Counted from the first letter of the stretch, positions 10,584 through 21,725 are shown. The stretch: DNA of 64,000 bases from Coenobita brevimanus (GCA_032717465.1 CM064690.1:8017143-8081142); one strand, 5' to 3'. The notes: a model not told the origin generated them from the letters alone. A program made the numbers and translations.

Positions 10584-10977
10584 CAGAGGGAGAGGCTTCT
10601 GGATATTTGATTTTGTTTTGGAAAACTGGAATTCCCTGTAGGTCATACAGTTAGGAATCCACCTGCTTTGCATTCCCTTCAGTTTCCACTGTATTCAAAC
10701 TCAGATTTATCCCACAGTCATGGTTTTTATGGTTCATATGTGAAATATGAACGGTAAACAAATGTACGTTTGGCCACTGGGGCAGAATCAGAGAAAAGAA
10801 TGGTAACGCTGTGTAACAAAGAATTTTTATTCACTTTTTTTTTTGGTCGTGTTAGATTGAGTTTTTCGCGCTGATTCCAACTGTGTATGTTTTGTCTATC
10901 TCCAGGTTTTTGTCACGAATTGACAATTGTTTATTTCCAGTCTTATTACCGCACCCTGATGTATCGCTTACCACGTC

Positions 10978-11024
10978 TCACACACACACACACACACACA
11001 CCGTCTGCGTCCATGCAGATGTCG

Positions 11025-11093
<69 letters not shown>
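10978..11093. repeat. (CA)n and (TA)n microsatellites
   Basis: CA run 10978-11001, 27 bp of unique sequence, then TA run 11029-11093. Confidence 0.97.
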
Positions 11094-11100
<7 letters not shown>

Positions 11101-11280
11101 ACACATTGTATCACAGCGGTGCTGGGCAAGGCATGGCACTGGGAGGGTACTAAGCGTACCACCCTCCGCCTATCGGCTTATAGTTGCGAAGCTCATAGGT
11201 CCTTACCTGGTGGCTCCCTACTTTATAAAGACTTGAAAAATCCCAGTTCTCTCCAATACTCAGGACACTGGGCTCCAATG

Positions 11281-11283
<3 letters not shown>
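11101..11283 (+). repeat. Short interspersed repeat A, plus copy
   Basis: Inverted partner of 8970-9150, also followed immediately by (TA)n. Both copies can be translated into a similar RL.A.S.EAHRSLPGGSLLY stretch, which only reflects nucleotide similarity. Confidence 0.75.

Positions 11284-11367
<84 letters not shown>
11284..11367. repeat. (TA)n microsatellite
   Basis: Uninterrupted TA run of about 84 bp. It is followed at 11374-11407 by a minus-strand copy of the GGGCTTC-AGCCTTTGGTTCC motif also seen at 13718 and 62838. Confidence 0.97.
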
Positions 11368-11370
<3 letters not shown>

Positions 11371-11547
11371 TGCAAGGAAGAAGGAACCAAAGTCCAGGAG
11401 CCCACAAATATAATATGACCATTATTGCGTCATGCAACGTGAATCGAGTCAGTTCATTCAATGAGCTAGTCTCACGTTGCTAGTTTGGCTGGTCGACATG
11501 TTTTTGTGCTGTTCCTAAAAGTATTACTGTTGATGAGAATGACCAGA

Positions 11548-13207
11548 AGATGTTCTTCCAGGCTGTCAGCTGATACATTTTGTTATGTATGTGGAGAATA
11601 TTGAACCAAAGATGATCAAACACATAATCCACCTTAATACCAAATTTGCTCATGCATACAAAGCATATTTTGGCGTGACAAATGGTGATCAAGATAAGGG
11701 CTGGGCTCTTCATTACACTTGTAGCTGTTGCTCTGCACTTGAAACTTGGGAGCAAGGAGCAAGAGAGAAGATGCCTTTCACAGTTCCGAGAGTGTAGGGA
11801 CAGCCTTCGAATCACTGCGACAATTGTTATTTTTGCATGGTTGATATAAATGGTCCAAAGAGCATAAGGGCAGAAAGAAAATTGTATATACAAATTTGCC
11901 TTCTTCAATCTCTCTGGTGCCTCACAATGAGGATTGTCCCTCCTGCAGACACGGAAGTTGTCTCTGACCATGAGGATATCATCGTTGACGGAGGGGAAAG
12001 TGATGAATCGTATGTCGGCAAATTTTATGAAGACACTCCACACTTTCCCAAGCAGCAAGAACTGGATGACTTGGTCCGAGATTTAGGACTCACCAGGTCC
12101 ATTGCTGAGCTGCTGGTGTCACGTCTAAGTGAATGGAACTTGTTGGATACCAGTTTCAAGCTGAGTTATGAGAATCGCCACGGCAAGTTTGTAGCCTTCT
12201 TCAAATTTTGTAAAGAAATCTCGTTGTGTTATTGTTTTGATGTTAAGGTTCTTCCAAGCCATGGGAGTGGATTACAAGGCCTCAGAATGGCGACTCTTCA
12301 TAGACAGTTCTGTGAAGAGTGCAAAAGCTGTATTTTTGCATAACGGCAAGGAACTTCCATCATTTCCACTTGCACATTCTGCGGAAATGAAAGAAAGCTT
12401 TGAGAATGTGAAGATTTGTCTGACAAAGATCAAGTACTCAAATCACAAATGGGAAGTTTGTGGGGATTTCAAAATGATTTCATTCCTACTTGGAATGCAA
12501 GGTGGTTGTACGAATTACTAATGTTCTTTTATATTTGTGAGACAGTCAGAGTGATGCAGAACATTTCGTAATAAAAGACTTGCCTCCCAGAGAGTCTCCC
12601 ACAGGGCTTGTGCAACGTTCTGAGAGTTCCACTGATCTCCAGAGAGAAGGTATTGCTACCGCCACTACACATAAAACTTGGTCTTGTGAACCAATTCTTG
12701 AAAGTCATCAGCAGGGATGGCGATGCCTTTTTGCATATCCGATCAATGTTTCCCAAGCTGAGTGTGGCAAAGGTGACAGCTGGCATATTCACCGGGCCGC
12801 AGGTTCAAAGAATGCCTGCAAGTCGTGAACTCCATGCAGGGTAAAAAGACCGATGATGAAGAGCATGCTTGGAATGCTTTCAGAGGGGCTGAGGAAGGTT
12901 TTCTTGGCAACCAGAGGAGACCAGATTCCGCATAGGTTGTCGATGACCTGATCACCACATTCCACCGGTCTGGATGCAGAATGTCAATCAAATTGCACTA
13001 TCTTCATTCCCACCTTGATTATTTCGAAAGCAACTTGGGTGCAGTAAGCGTGAAGCATGGTCAACGGTTCCACCAGGACATTCTGCTGATGGAAACTAGA
13101 TGTCAGGGCAGGTGGAATGAGGCAATGATGGGCGATTACGTTTGGGGATTGTTGCGTGATTGTTGTCACAGCTACAGAAGAAAGTCAAGATCAAAAGTGC
13201 ATTTCTA
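11548..13207 (+). pseudogene. Broken copy of a cysteine-rich protein family, function unknown
   Basis: Plus-strand coding sequence spread over frames at 11585-11797, 11837-12343, 12237-12521, 12608-12844 and 12981-13208. In order it holds FCYVCGE; VTNGDQDKGWALHYTC.CC; CYFCMVDI; an acidic linker; LVRDLGLTRSIAELLVSRL; SEWRLFIDSSVKSAKAVFLHN; a KMISFLLGMQGG box; LPPLHIKLGLVNQFLKVI; and C-terminal LHYLHSHLDYFESNLG, then GQRFHQD and YQGRWNE-like boxes ending in a basic tail. I recall this architecture as an uncharacterised family present in many copies in aphids and other arthropods, but cannot name it. The CxxC pairs suggest zinc binding. At least four frame changes and several stops (for example after 12521) make it non-functional. 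No introns are evident, as expected of a retrocopy or mobile-element cargo. Confidence 0.75.
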
Positions 13208-13714
13208 GATACTATGTGCCCTGCATTCCTTGCAATGTTACTGTTTGCCCATTTTCTAGTTTTATTCATAATAAACACCCGGAAAAATATAAAATCTCTG
13301 TCATTGTTATCATTCTCGAAATGCTAACAAGTTGCAGCTCCTGTCCTTGTACGATACATATGTTGTTGCATAATTACTGTAACTCTAAATTTACACAAAA
13401 ACAAATAGCATACTTGGAATCTACGCAGTGACATTGATTAGAAACAGCATAAAAATCAACATAAACAAAAAGCTGGTTTAAGTTTGTTACACCGTGTAAT
13501 CAATTTCGTGCTTCAAGTGAATCAACTGGAGCAAGCTTGTTTGACTGCAGGGTAATGTGGCACTCTGTCAATATATCTGTGGCCCTGGAAACTGAATTGA
13601 AAGTTAATTAAAAGTGTGACAAAGTCTTTCAAAAAATTAGAAAACATTGTTTTAAAATTCATTATAAAAACTTTTATTTTCAAAAATTTGGCATCAAGAT
13701 TTACTTTTTTCTTA
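13208..13714. other. Unassigned 0.5 kb
   Basis: AT-rich, short frames only, no domain or repeat recognised. Confidence 0.5.
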
Positions 13715-13786
13715 GAGGGAACAACCTTGCGGGCTTCTAGCCTTTGGTTCCCTTAAGAACTCATTCTTGAATTATATATAGTCCCA

Positions 13787-13790
<4 letters not shown>
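13715..13790 (+). repeat. Short repeat ending in (TA)n
   Basis: Contains CTTGCGGGCTTCTAGCCTTT then GGTTCC, almost identical to 62838-62871. Both copies are followed by (TA)n after 40-50 bp. A third, diverged copy in opposite orientation abuts (TA)n at 11374-11407. Confidence 0.75.

Positions 13791-13877
<87 letters not shown>
13791..13877. repeat. (TA)n microsatellite
   Basis: Uninterrupted TA run ending exactly at the 5S rRNA fragment. Confidence 0.97.
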
Positions 13878-13878
<1 letters not shown>

Positions 13879-13937
13879 GTTGGGTCTGGTTAGTACTTGG
13901 ATGGGTGACCGCCTGGGAACACCAGATGCTGTTGGCA
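13878..13937 (+). rRNA. 5S rRNA 3' half, truncated (pseudogene or 5S-derived repeat)
   Basis: The 60 bp match the 3' half of animal 5S rRNA: CTGGTTAGTACTTGGATGGG, then TGACCGCCTGGGAACACCAG, then TGCTGTTGGCA. The 5' half with box A is missing and replaced by (TA)n, so it cannot be a working gene. The 105 bp that follow (to about 14045) are not 5S and run into another (TA)n. This may be a 5S-derived SINE remnant or 5S spacer. Confidence 0.85.
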
Positions 13938-14044
13938 TCCCTACGTCAAGTGGGGTTGGTGGAGGATTAGTGCCCCTCCCTGTAAAACAATTAACTCTAA
14001 GCCCTTGACCACCCCGTCTGGGATACATGGCGTCTGGCAATGAA

Positions 14045-14202
<158 letters not shown>

Positions 14203-14220
14203 GGTAGATATATATCTGTT

Positions 14221-14725
14221 TTTTTGAAAGCAGTGATAAGAAATGGGGAAGCGAGCATGAAAGTAAAAAAGCTGCTGCATGATAATATTGTGATACCAAC
14301 TGTAACTTATGGAATTAAAACTTGGACCTTGTTGGAAAGAAAATTAATAAGCTATTTGAGTGGAACGTGTGGAGTTACATGGAGGGACAGACTGACAAAC
14401 GAGGAAGTGAGGGAGTGCTGTGGTGTGGATGTGGATGTGATAGAAAACGTTAGGAGACATACACCAAGGTGGTTTGGCCATGTGGAGAGGATGGAGAGTG
14501 AGAGACTAATGAGGAAAGTGTACTGTGAGAGAAGTGGAGGGGTGGGAGGGGGAGGGGAAGGTCGAGGATGAGATGAAGGGAAGGAGTGGAGGGGTATATG
14601 GGGAGGGGGGTTGTATGCTGGGGGGAGGGCAGTGAATGGCAGGGGACAAGGAGGCATGGAGGCTCTTTGTTTGTCACCACCCCTTTGGGGGTTTACGCGT
14701 CTGGCAATAGATAGATGGATAAAAA
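14221..14725 (+). pseudogene. RTE subfamily 2, C-terminal and 3' end
   Basis: Plus frame 14224-14571 encodes the end of an RTE polyprotein: [62 protein letters not shown]. It is followed by a GGGGAGG-rich 3' region, then TTTGTTTGTCACCACCCCTT and a short (GATA)n tail. Related copies: 16646-17285, 57430-57578, 60215-60635 and the tail at 37823-37935. 5'-truncated at 14221 next to microsatellite DNA. Confidence 0.85.
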
Positions 14726-15143
14726 TTTTCAATTATCCATTGTATATCAGCCACGTGCTACACTGATTAACGTGAAACGCTGGATATTTCATAGTACCCC
14801 CCATCGGCCCAACATCGGCGTTGAGCAGGATACAGTGCTGTGTTGCTCTGCGTCTCGATTCTCTATCCTTAAAAATTTCCCATATGTAAAACATGAAAAC
14901 TAAACATAAAGTACAATAGAATAATGATACAGTACAGTACTACAGTACTACAGCGCCGGTTGGCTACCACTTTCGAGACAGTTGATACTCCTCAACACCG
15001 GATATTACATAGACCCACTGATTACGTCTTGTTTCGGTGCTGGATGTTCCATAACTGTGCTGCATATTGCATTAATAGAGCCGACCCAGCAGCGTCGGAT
15101 ATTGCGTTGAGAAGATTATGTGGTGATGGATAACTGAGAGTTT
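14726..15143. other. Unassigned 0.4 kb
   Basis: No gene or repeat recognised. Confidence 0.5.
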
Positions 15144-15144
15144 A

Positions 15145-15206
<62 letters not shown>
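15144..15206. repeat. (TG)n then (TA)n microsatellite
   Basis: TG run about 15144-15163 passes directly into TA run to 15206. Confidence 0.97.
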
Positions 15207-15210
<4 letters not shown>

Positions 15211-15349
15211 CGGTATATATATTTATCACTAATCTGTGGTCTTAGTACCAATCTGAATTCTGTTCTTTTCTTCCTCCACTCCATATCCTCTAGTCCTATT
15301 CTTCACGGAAACCCAAATCTCTCCCGCAACTGACATATCTCCATATAGT

Positions 15350-16393
15350 TTTCTTTGTTACCATCTCCTCACAAATTTCCCTAACAAGGGCGGCACCCGT
15401 TGTTATACTAAATCGGAATTTGCAGTTGACACTATTTCGAACTTCACCTTAGCTAACTTTGATTATTCATTACAATAAGTTACCTAAATATAACCAAATA
15501 TATGTATAGTTAATCGCTTCCCAAATGATTCTTCAGAATCCAGTGTATTTGACTCCATGTTCACACAGTTGATCACCTTAGCCTCACCCTTTCCACTGAA
15601 ATTACCATTTTTGGTGATTTTAATGTCAATTATGTAGAATGGTTATGACATTCTGATAGGACTGACAATACTGGTATAGAATGCCAGCTGTTTGCAAAAT
15701 GATTTACTCACGAAAATGGTAAAACAACCAACAGTAATACCAGATAATCATCATCATAACACATATTTCATGGACCTATTCCTGACAAACAACCCAGATC
15801 AATTTAGGATAGAAGTACTGTTACCATGATCCTTCAACCACAATCTCATCTGAGCCTCATTAGTCAGTTGCCCCATCCCTCCCAGTTCTGGACCTGTCAG
15901 GGTGATCAGATATCATTTTGATAGAGCAGACTGGGATGGATTTAGAAATTATCTTGTTGATATTCCATATCAGTCTTTCTTCTGCACTGACATCTATTCT
16001 GTCCAGTCCCACGTTAATGACAATACAAGCTGGTATGGAATTGTTCATGCCCAATCAATAGGTTACTAAAAGATCAGACTTCCCAAAATGGTTTGGCAAC
16101 AATTGTGCCAGAGCAACAACCCAAAAGTCTTAGCATATAACTTTTACTTAAAATAAAATTTAAAAAATCTGAATCCCTCAGTCAATTTAAAATTGCCAGA
16201 AACTAAACAAAAACAGTAATAAATCTCGCAAAATGAAACTTCCTCCACAACGAAGCACCCAAACTATTAAATAATCCCAATGACAATAGAATATTCTGGT
16301 CACCTCTTAGTTCTTTCAAGAATAACTTTAACAAGTAATCACCCATTCTCCCACTAAAATATTCAGATGTTAACACTATAAACAAGAAGCTGT
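15350..16393 (+). pseudogene. Jockey/CR1-like LINE, endonuclease half
   Basis: Broken plus-strand frames read as the endonuclease and linker of the same LINE family as 17698-19300: a FDFNVNYVEW-like catalytic strand near 15613, FMDLFLTNNPDQ at about 15770, SFNHNLI at 15833, and PSSGPVR and YHFDRADWDGFRNYL at 15880-15950. Many stops are present. Protein similarity breaks off at about 16393 and resumes at 17698, so the two halves look like one LINE split by an insertion. Confidence 0.7.
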
Positions 16394-16645
16394 GCCATGG
16401 CACACAAACCCGTTCCCGGCAGTCATTTTAGTGTAGACCTATTAACACACCAGGATATCTAGTCAAAGGTGTAACATATGAAATTTGGAGAAAATAAGGT
16501 GAAAATTGACGATTTTATGCCCCTCTGGGGCTAAGATGCGAATGAATGTGTTTGAATGGATGAGTAAATGGGGAGTGTGTCGTCCTGTCTCGGCTACCTC
16601 CCTTTCCTTGGGGGAAGCAGCCTAGGTATATAGATAGATAGATAG

Positions 16646-17285
16646 ATGAATTTTGAAATTGAAGTGGAAAATGTGAGTGCGTTTAAGTACTTGGGTAGTG
16701 TGAAGAATAAGGGTGGAAGTTTAGAGGGTGAAGTGCTTGAAAGGGTGCAACAGGGAGGAAAGGTTGCTGGTTCCTTGAAAGCAGTGATAAGAAACAGGGA
16801 AGTGAGCATGGAAGTGAAAAAGCTACTACATAACTGTATTGTGATACCAACTCTAACGTATGGAAGTGAAGCTTGACCGTTGTTGGAGGGAGAGGAGTCA
16901 AGAGTGAGAGCAGTGGAAATGAGTTATTTGAGAGAGGCATGTGAAGACACACGGAGAGACAGACTGACAAATGAGGAAGTGAAGCAGCGTTGTGGTGTAG
17001 ATGTGGATGTGATAGGAAGCGTTAGGAGAAACACATTGAGGTCGTTTGGACATGTGGGGAGGATGGAGAGTGAGAGACTGACAAGGAGAGTGTATGTGAG
17101 TGAGGTGGGGGGGAGAGGAAGGGGAGACCAAGGATGAGATGGAGGGATGGAATGGAGAGGTATATGAGGGATGGGGGTGTTAGATGGGAGCAGGGCAATG
17201 ACATGGCGGGGGACAGGGCGACATGAAGGCGATTTGTTTTTGGCCACCCCTTACGGGATTAAGGCGTCTAGTAATAGATAAATAG
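16646..17285 (+). pseudogene. RTE subfamily 2, C-terminal and 3' end
   Basis: Plus frame 16646-16876 encodes VSAFKYLGSVKNKGGSLEG, GSLKAVIRNREVSMEVKKLL and IPTLTYGSEA. Frame 16880-17137 continues with ACEDTRRDRLTNEEV, GVDVDVIGSVRR and LRSFGHVGRMESERLTRRVY. A stop at 16876 separates them. The 3' end GGCCACCCCTTACGGGATT and a degenerate GATA tail finish at about 17285. The closest copy in the window is 14221-14725. Confidence 0.85.
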
Positions 17286-17289
17286 ATTG

Positions 17290-17690
17290 AAATTTTAGGC
17301 TCGACCCAGCTGACATTGACCTCCTTGCCGCTAACTGGGGGGTGATCTCCCTGATGTAGTGAGGCATGGTATAGGATGCAGATTTGAAAGATGCATCTTT
17401 AGGTTTGGTTTCATGTTGATATGCCGAATTTGAAAGGAGTTATGCCAAAAAAAAGACTTTTACCAGTCCCTGCTTGTTTTACATTTGGGGGGCCTACAGC
17501 CTGGGCCTTGGCCCAATTTGGCCCAAAATTCAACCAGGTGATCAAAAGGTCATAGCCCCGCATCCCTGTAATTTTAGTCAAAATCGCACCAGTAGTTTTC
17601 ATGTACAGTTGTGAACAGACATAGAGAGAGACAAACAAACAAACAAACAAACCGAGTGAAAACAAAACCCGTCCCCGAACCCATCTAGAA
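17290..17690. repeat. Interspersed repeat with (CAAA)n tail
   Basis: Non-coding, about 350 bp, ending in GAGAGAGACAAACAAACAAA. The minus strand stays open at 17411-17665 but shows no domain. A simple-repeat tail suggests a SINE or LINE 3' end. Confidence 0.45.
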
Positions 17691-17697
17691 AAGCGAA

Positions 17698-19300
17698 CAT
17701 TGATGCCAGTATGTTTGCCAGAAATTCTACCATCGAGGAAGTTAGTCAGAACGTCCCTGTACTAGGACTTGATTATTCCGAAACTGATCCACTTAAGATG
17801 CAAACTAGATACTCAAAATCCATCCTAGACAATTCACCAGCCATCACATCTCCACGTCCAGATGGACTTCCTCCATTTGTTTTGAAAGGGTGTTTCCCAG
17901 AACTTGCTCCTGTTCTAGCCAAATTATTTGGACTATGCATACGCACTTCTTCATTCGCTGATTCTTGGAAAGAAGCCATTTTCCACCCAGTTTGGAAGAA
18001 ACGAAGTTCCTCTGACCCCTCCGATTACAGACCGGTAGCTATAACGTCTTCTCTAAGTAAATTATTCGATATTGTAATTAATATGCACAGTGTTAATCAA
18101 CATGAATCCTACAACTTAATTTGCGACAGATAGCATGGTTTTCGCCACGAAAGATCCACTGCTGATATCCTCAGTCTCCTGACTCACACCATCCATCAGT
18201 CAACTAACCAGAATGGGGAAACCCATACAGTATCCCTTGATATTTATTGAGTTTTTGACAGTGTGGCGCCATTCCCTGCTCTCAAAACTCCCTTGGTATG
18301 GCCTATCATCTTTTGTTCCATTGACTTCCTCATATCTCAGTGACAGAAACATAAAGTAGATGATGTATATTCCACCTTCCACTCGATTACTGCCAACATG
18401 CAACAAAGATCAGTCCTGGCTCCAACCCAATTTCTAATTCATATTAATGATTCACCCATAATCTCATTCGCTCATATGCAGATGACCCAACACTTCTCAG
18501 TTCATTCACACTTAAACACCCATTCACAGAATATAAAATCGCGAACTTCTAACTCAGTTCAGCATTCTCCATAAATCGATACTTATCTAAGATCGCTGAA
18601 AGGGAACAGAATAACATTACATCATTTAATGCTAGGAAAACCAAATATATACAATTTGCTAATAGACAGATATTACCCGATTCCTATAGTACCTTTAGTG
18701 CTATTAACATTCCAGTCTCTAAAAGTACTGAAATTCTTGGAGTTTCAATTAACAGTGCCCTCAGCTAGACCACTCATGTTAGATCACTTGCAAAAACTGC
18801 ATAAAAGAAACTTCTATTATTGTACGGAATCCGTAACTTCTATGATGAGCAGTTAGCCGTAATTTACAAGAGCCATGTGCACTCTCAGCTGGAATATTGC
18901 TCACCCTTGTGGAGTGGATGTGGAGAGGTTGCACCAAAACAACTGGACAGATTTCAAAAGAAAGCAGTAAGAATTATTAATAACCCTGCTGTTACAAGTG
19001 ACCTACCTCCCCTACAAGTATGAAGGAATGTTGCCCCCCTTGTATTATTATACAGATACTTTTATGGCAAATGCTCAGACGAAGTTGCATCCATTGTGCC
19101 ACCTCTCCATGCCTTCCCTCGTGCTACATGGGCATCTGATAGCGCCCATTAGTGGAATGTCACACTGCTCTACTGCAGAACTTATGCCAATCAGATTTTC
19201 TTTTTCCCGCAAACTGTATCTCTTTGAACTCGCTTCCCCAGAATAGTTCCTCTCAAACTTCAGCTTTCAGCGGTTCAAGTCCAACAATTACAGATTTTTT
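17698..19300 (+). pseudogene. Jockey/CR1-like LINE, reverse transcriptase half
   Basis: Frame 17711-18133 encodes the RT start: MFARNSTIEEV, SPRPDGLPPFVLKGCFPELA, PVWKKRSSSDPSDYRPVAIT and SSLSKLFDIV. It continues in broken frames with HGFRHERSTADILSLL (18137), HTVSLDI (18226) and a damaged ADD box near 18480. The C-terminal part reads LEYCSPLWSGCGEVAPKQL, AVRIINNPAVTSDLPPLQ (18880-19020) and RKLYLFELASPE (19210). Multiple stops. Closely related to 9290-10073 (minus). Confidence 0.85.
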
Positions 19301-19384
19301 GTGAATGGAGGGCACCTGTATTTTGCTGTGTGGAATATTTTTATTTATTTATTTGGCTTTCCTCCTTCTTTTCATATTATGTCT

Positions 19385-19435
19385 ATATCTATCAATCTAT
19401 CTATCCATCTATATACATCTATCTATCTATCTATT

Positions 19436-19513
<78 letters not shown>
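19385..19513. repeat. (CTAT)n and (TA)n microsatellites
   Basis: CTAT-rich tract 19385-19435 followed by TA run to 19513 with one CTA interruption. Confidence 0.95.
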
Positions 19514-19515
<2 letters not shown>

Positions 19516-20392
19516 GGCTCTTTTCAAAAAGAAACCAACTTTTTAAATAGAGCACCAACTAGCCGATGGGACACGATCACGATGGAAGCACTGTGTAGTG
19601 GTGACTTGAAGCTTTAGTCTAACACAAGCCGCGATACACCAAGTCACCTAGTTATCGAGGTACATGTGCTTGAGTAAGCATGTGTTTAGTGCACTTGGCG
19701 AAGTTTCTTCTAGCTCTTCTATCATTCTTCTAGCTCTTCTATCATTTGAGATCGGTGACCTTTCAAGGTGGTTTGGGGAAAAAAAAAAAAAGAAAAAAGA
19801 AAAAAAGAAAAGATACAGAAAAAAGAAAAAAAAAGTCCACAGGGGTCAAATCTGGAGAAATGGCCTGCTGAAAATACGGATAATCATCTTGTGCATCGCC
19901 TAAAAAGTCAACAGATAAGGAGTGACGCATGAGCAGATGCAGTCATCGTGCTACATGCAGGTTTTGTTTGTCTATGCCTCAGGACTCTTCTTTCGTACTG
20001 TCTCCCACAAATGCTTCAGGGCGTCCAAGTAAAACATTAATGACTGTCTGACCACATGGAACAAATTCCTGATGAATGGCGCCCTTCCAGTCAGTAAAGA
20101 CGATCAGCATCAACTTCACATTTGAGCGACTCTGACGTGTTTTATTTATTTTTTTTTATTTATTGGTCGTTGTGACAGTGTTCCAACTCAGTGCGAGGAC
20201 TGTCATTTTATTTCAACATCGAAGACGTACACCCACGTTTCATCAATTGTTATGATATTTTTCCTAAGGTTTTCGTCAGCATTTGAACAATCAAACAGCC
20301 CCTGTCTGACTGTGACACGGTTCTCTTTTTGCTCATCTGTCAGCAAACGCAGCACAGATTTTGCGGCAAAACGATGCATCTTTAGTTTTCTG

Positions 20393-20440
<48 letters not shown>

Positions 20441-20446
20441 TGTGTA

Positions 20447-20502
<56 letters not shown>

Positions 20503-21067
20503 GATAGATGGATAGATAGATAGATAGATAGATATGGCATGAACTTGAACAGATGCATACCTCTTCAGAAACTTCACAGACATTCAGGGAACGATTTTCA
20601 CAGTTCACAGTACTCACTTTCACAGCGTGATCATCATCTCTTGATGTCGAAGGCCATTCTGATTTGAATTTGTCTTCGGTGGATGTTCTTTCTGATTCGA
20701 ACTGCTGGAACCACATGTGACACTGCATTCGGCTAAAATAATCCTTCCCGTAAGCTTGTTGCAACATTTGAAGTCTTCATAAAAGTTTTCCCCACTTTGA
20801 AACAGAATTTCATGAAAATGTGTTCTTCTTCTACATCTTTCAATGTTCAACATGCAACAAATCATGCAGTAAACACACGTTCACGACAGAATGTGTACTT
20901 CTGTGACTATGTGACGTGGTGTAATAAGGCTAGTGTTAGACTAAAGCTCAAAATTGCCGCTACACAGTGCTGCTGTCACGATCATGTTACGCCGAGTAGT
21001 TGATGCGCTATTCAAAAAGTTCAGTCTTTTTGAACAAACCTTTTGCATATTTATTTTTGGACAGACC
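19514..21067 (-). mobile_element. Mariner-like element, inactive
   Basis: The left end (19524-19560) and the reverse complement of the right end (about 21003-21042) share TTCAAAAAG, AACTTTTT.AATAG.GCA and TCAACT. Minus-strand frames give a mariner transposase in pieces: AYGKDYFSRMQCHMWFQQF and RTSTEDK (20767-20640), then DDDHAVKV, then MHRFAAKSVLRLLTDEQKE and the first catalytic box IDETWVY (20400-20220). A TC/TA/GATA block (20393-20536) now separates the DNA-binding half from the catalytic half. The third aspartate region (SPDL..CDF) is not recognisable. A solo end of a related element lies at 62993-63037. Confidence 0.8.
20393..20536. repeat. Composite (TC)n-(TG)n-(TA)n-(GATA)n microsatellite inside mariner
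   Basis: TC run 20393-20437, TG-rich 20438-20457, TA run 20458-20498, GATA run about 20503-20534. It interrupts the transposase between the helix-turn-helix part and the conserved KMHRF..K block. Confidence 0.95.
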
Positions 21068-21201
21068 TCATAAATCATCCCACAATGGATTGACTTGGTT
21101 CGTCAAAAATTTCAGACAGCTCAGCTTTTATCACGCTGTGGTGTAGTGCCATCAGTGCCTGACTTCTATCTAGAAGTCTCAGGTTCAATTCCCTGCTTTA
21201 A

Positions 21202-21207
<6 letters not shown>
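21068..21207 (+). repeat. tRNA-derived SINE, copy a
   Basis: Contains a box A-like TGGTGTAGTGCCATCAGTG and a box B-like GGTTCAATTCCC (about 21182-21193), separated by an anticodon-arm-like palindrome GACTTCTATCTAGAAGTC. It ends at (TA)n. Copy b is inverted and copy c direct. Confidence 0.7.

Positions 21208-21292
<85 letters not shown>
21208..21292. repeat. (TA)n then (TG)n microsatellite
   Basis: TA run to about 21263 followed by TG to about 21291. It lies at the centre of an inverted SINE pair. Confidence 0.97.
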
Positions 21293-21293
<1 letters not shown>

Positions 21294-21335
21294 GAGAGAC
21301 ACATTACACGCGTGTGTACAAATGTTTTCTTATCA

Positions 21336-21500
21336 CCGAGAATTGAACCTGAGACTTCTAGACAGAAGTCAGGCACTGATGGCACTACTCCACAGTGTGA
21401 TAAAAGCTGAGCTGTCTGAACTTTTTGACGAACTAGGTAAATCGATTGTGGGATGATTTATTTCAATCACAAGACATTAGGATTATTGCTCAGCCCCACA
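21336..21500 (-). repeat. tRNA-derived SINE, copy b (inverted)
   Basis: Reverse complement of copy a, with box B at 21342-21352 and box A near 21380-21400, extended by ATTAGGATTATTGCTCAGCC (about 21477-21496). This tail pairs with its inverted partner in copy c. Confidence 0.7.
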
Positions 21501-21548
21501 CAACTCGGCAAGTGACAGAGCAGTTTTAATCTATCCCAGACACAACAT

Positions 21549-21723
21549 GAGGGGCTGAGCAATAATCCTAATGTGTTGTGACTGAAATATATCTTTCCAT
21601 AATGGATTTACCTGATTAGTCAACAAATTCAGGTAGCTCAACTTTTATCACGCCATTGTGTACTGGCATTAGTGCCTGATTTCTGTCTAGAAGTATCGGG
21701 TTCGATTCCCGATCAAGAACGTG

Positions 21724-21725
<2 letters not shown>
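21549..21725 (+). repeat. tRNA-derived SINE, copy c
   Basis: Starts with GGGGCTGAGCAATAATCCTA (21551-21570), the exact complement of the tail of copy b. It then carries the same box A region and a better box B, GGTTCGATTCCC (about 21699-21710), and ends at (TA)n. Confidence 0.7.

Larger units (their letters stand above)
16394..17697. mobile_element. 1.3-kb composite insertion inside the LINE
   Basis: Holds, left to right: an unassigned 120-bp stretch (to about 16515); an RTE subfamily 1 tail (16516-16645, ending GCCTAGGTATATAGATAGAT); an RTE subfamily 2 3' part (16646-17285); and a 400-bp repeat ending in (CAAA)n at 17630-17651. LINE coding similarity on either side becomes continuous when this block is disregarded. 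It is probably several nested events rather than one. Confidence 0.55.

Noticed and set aside
11480..12058. 192-codon minus-strand open frame
   Set aside because: Antisense to the cysteine-rich pseudogene, whose plus-strand boxes are clearly the coding ones.
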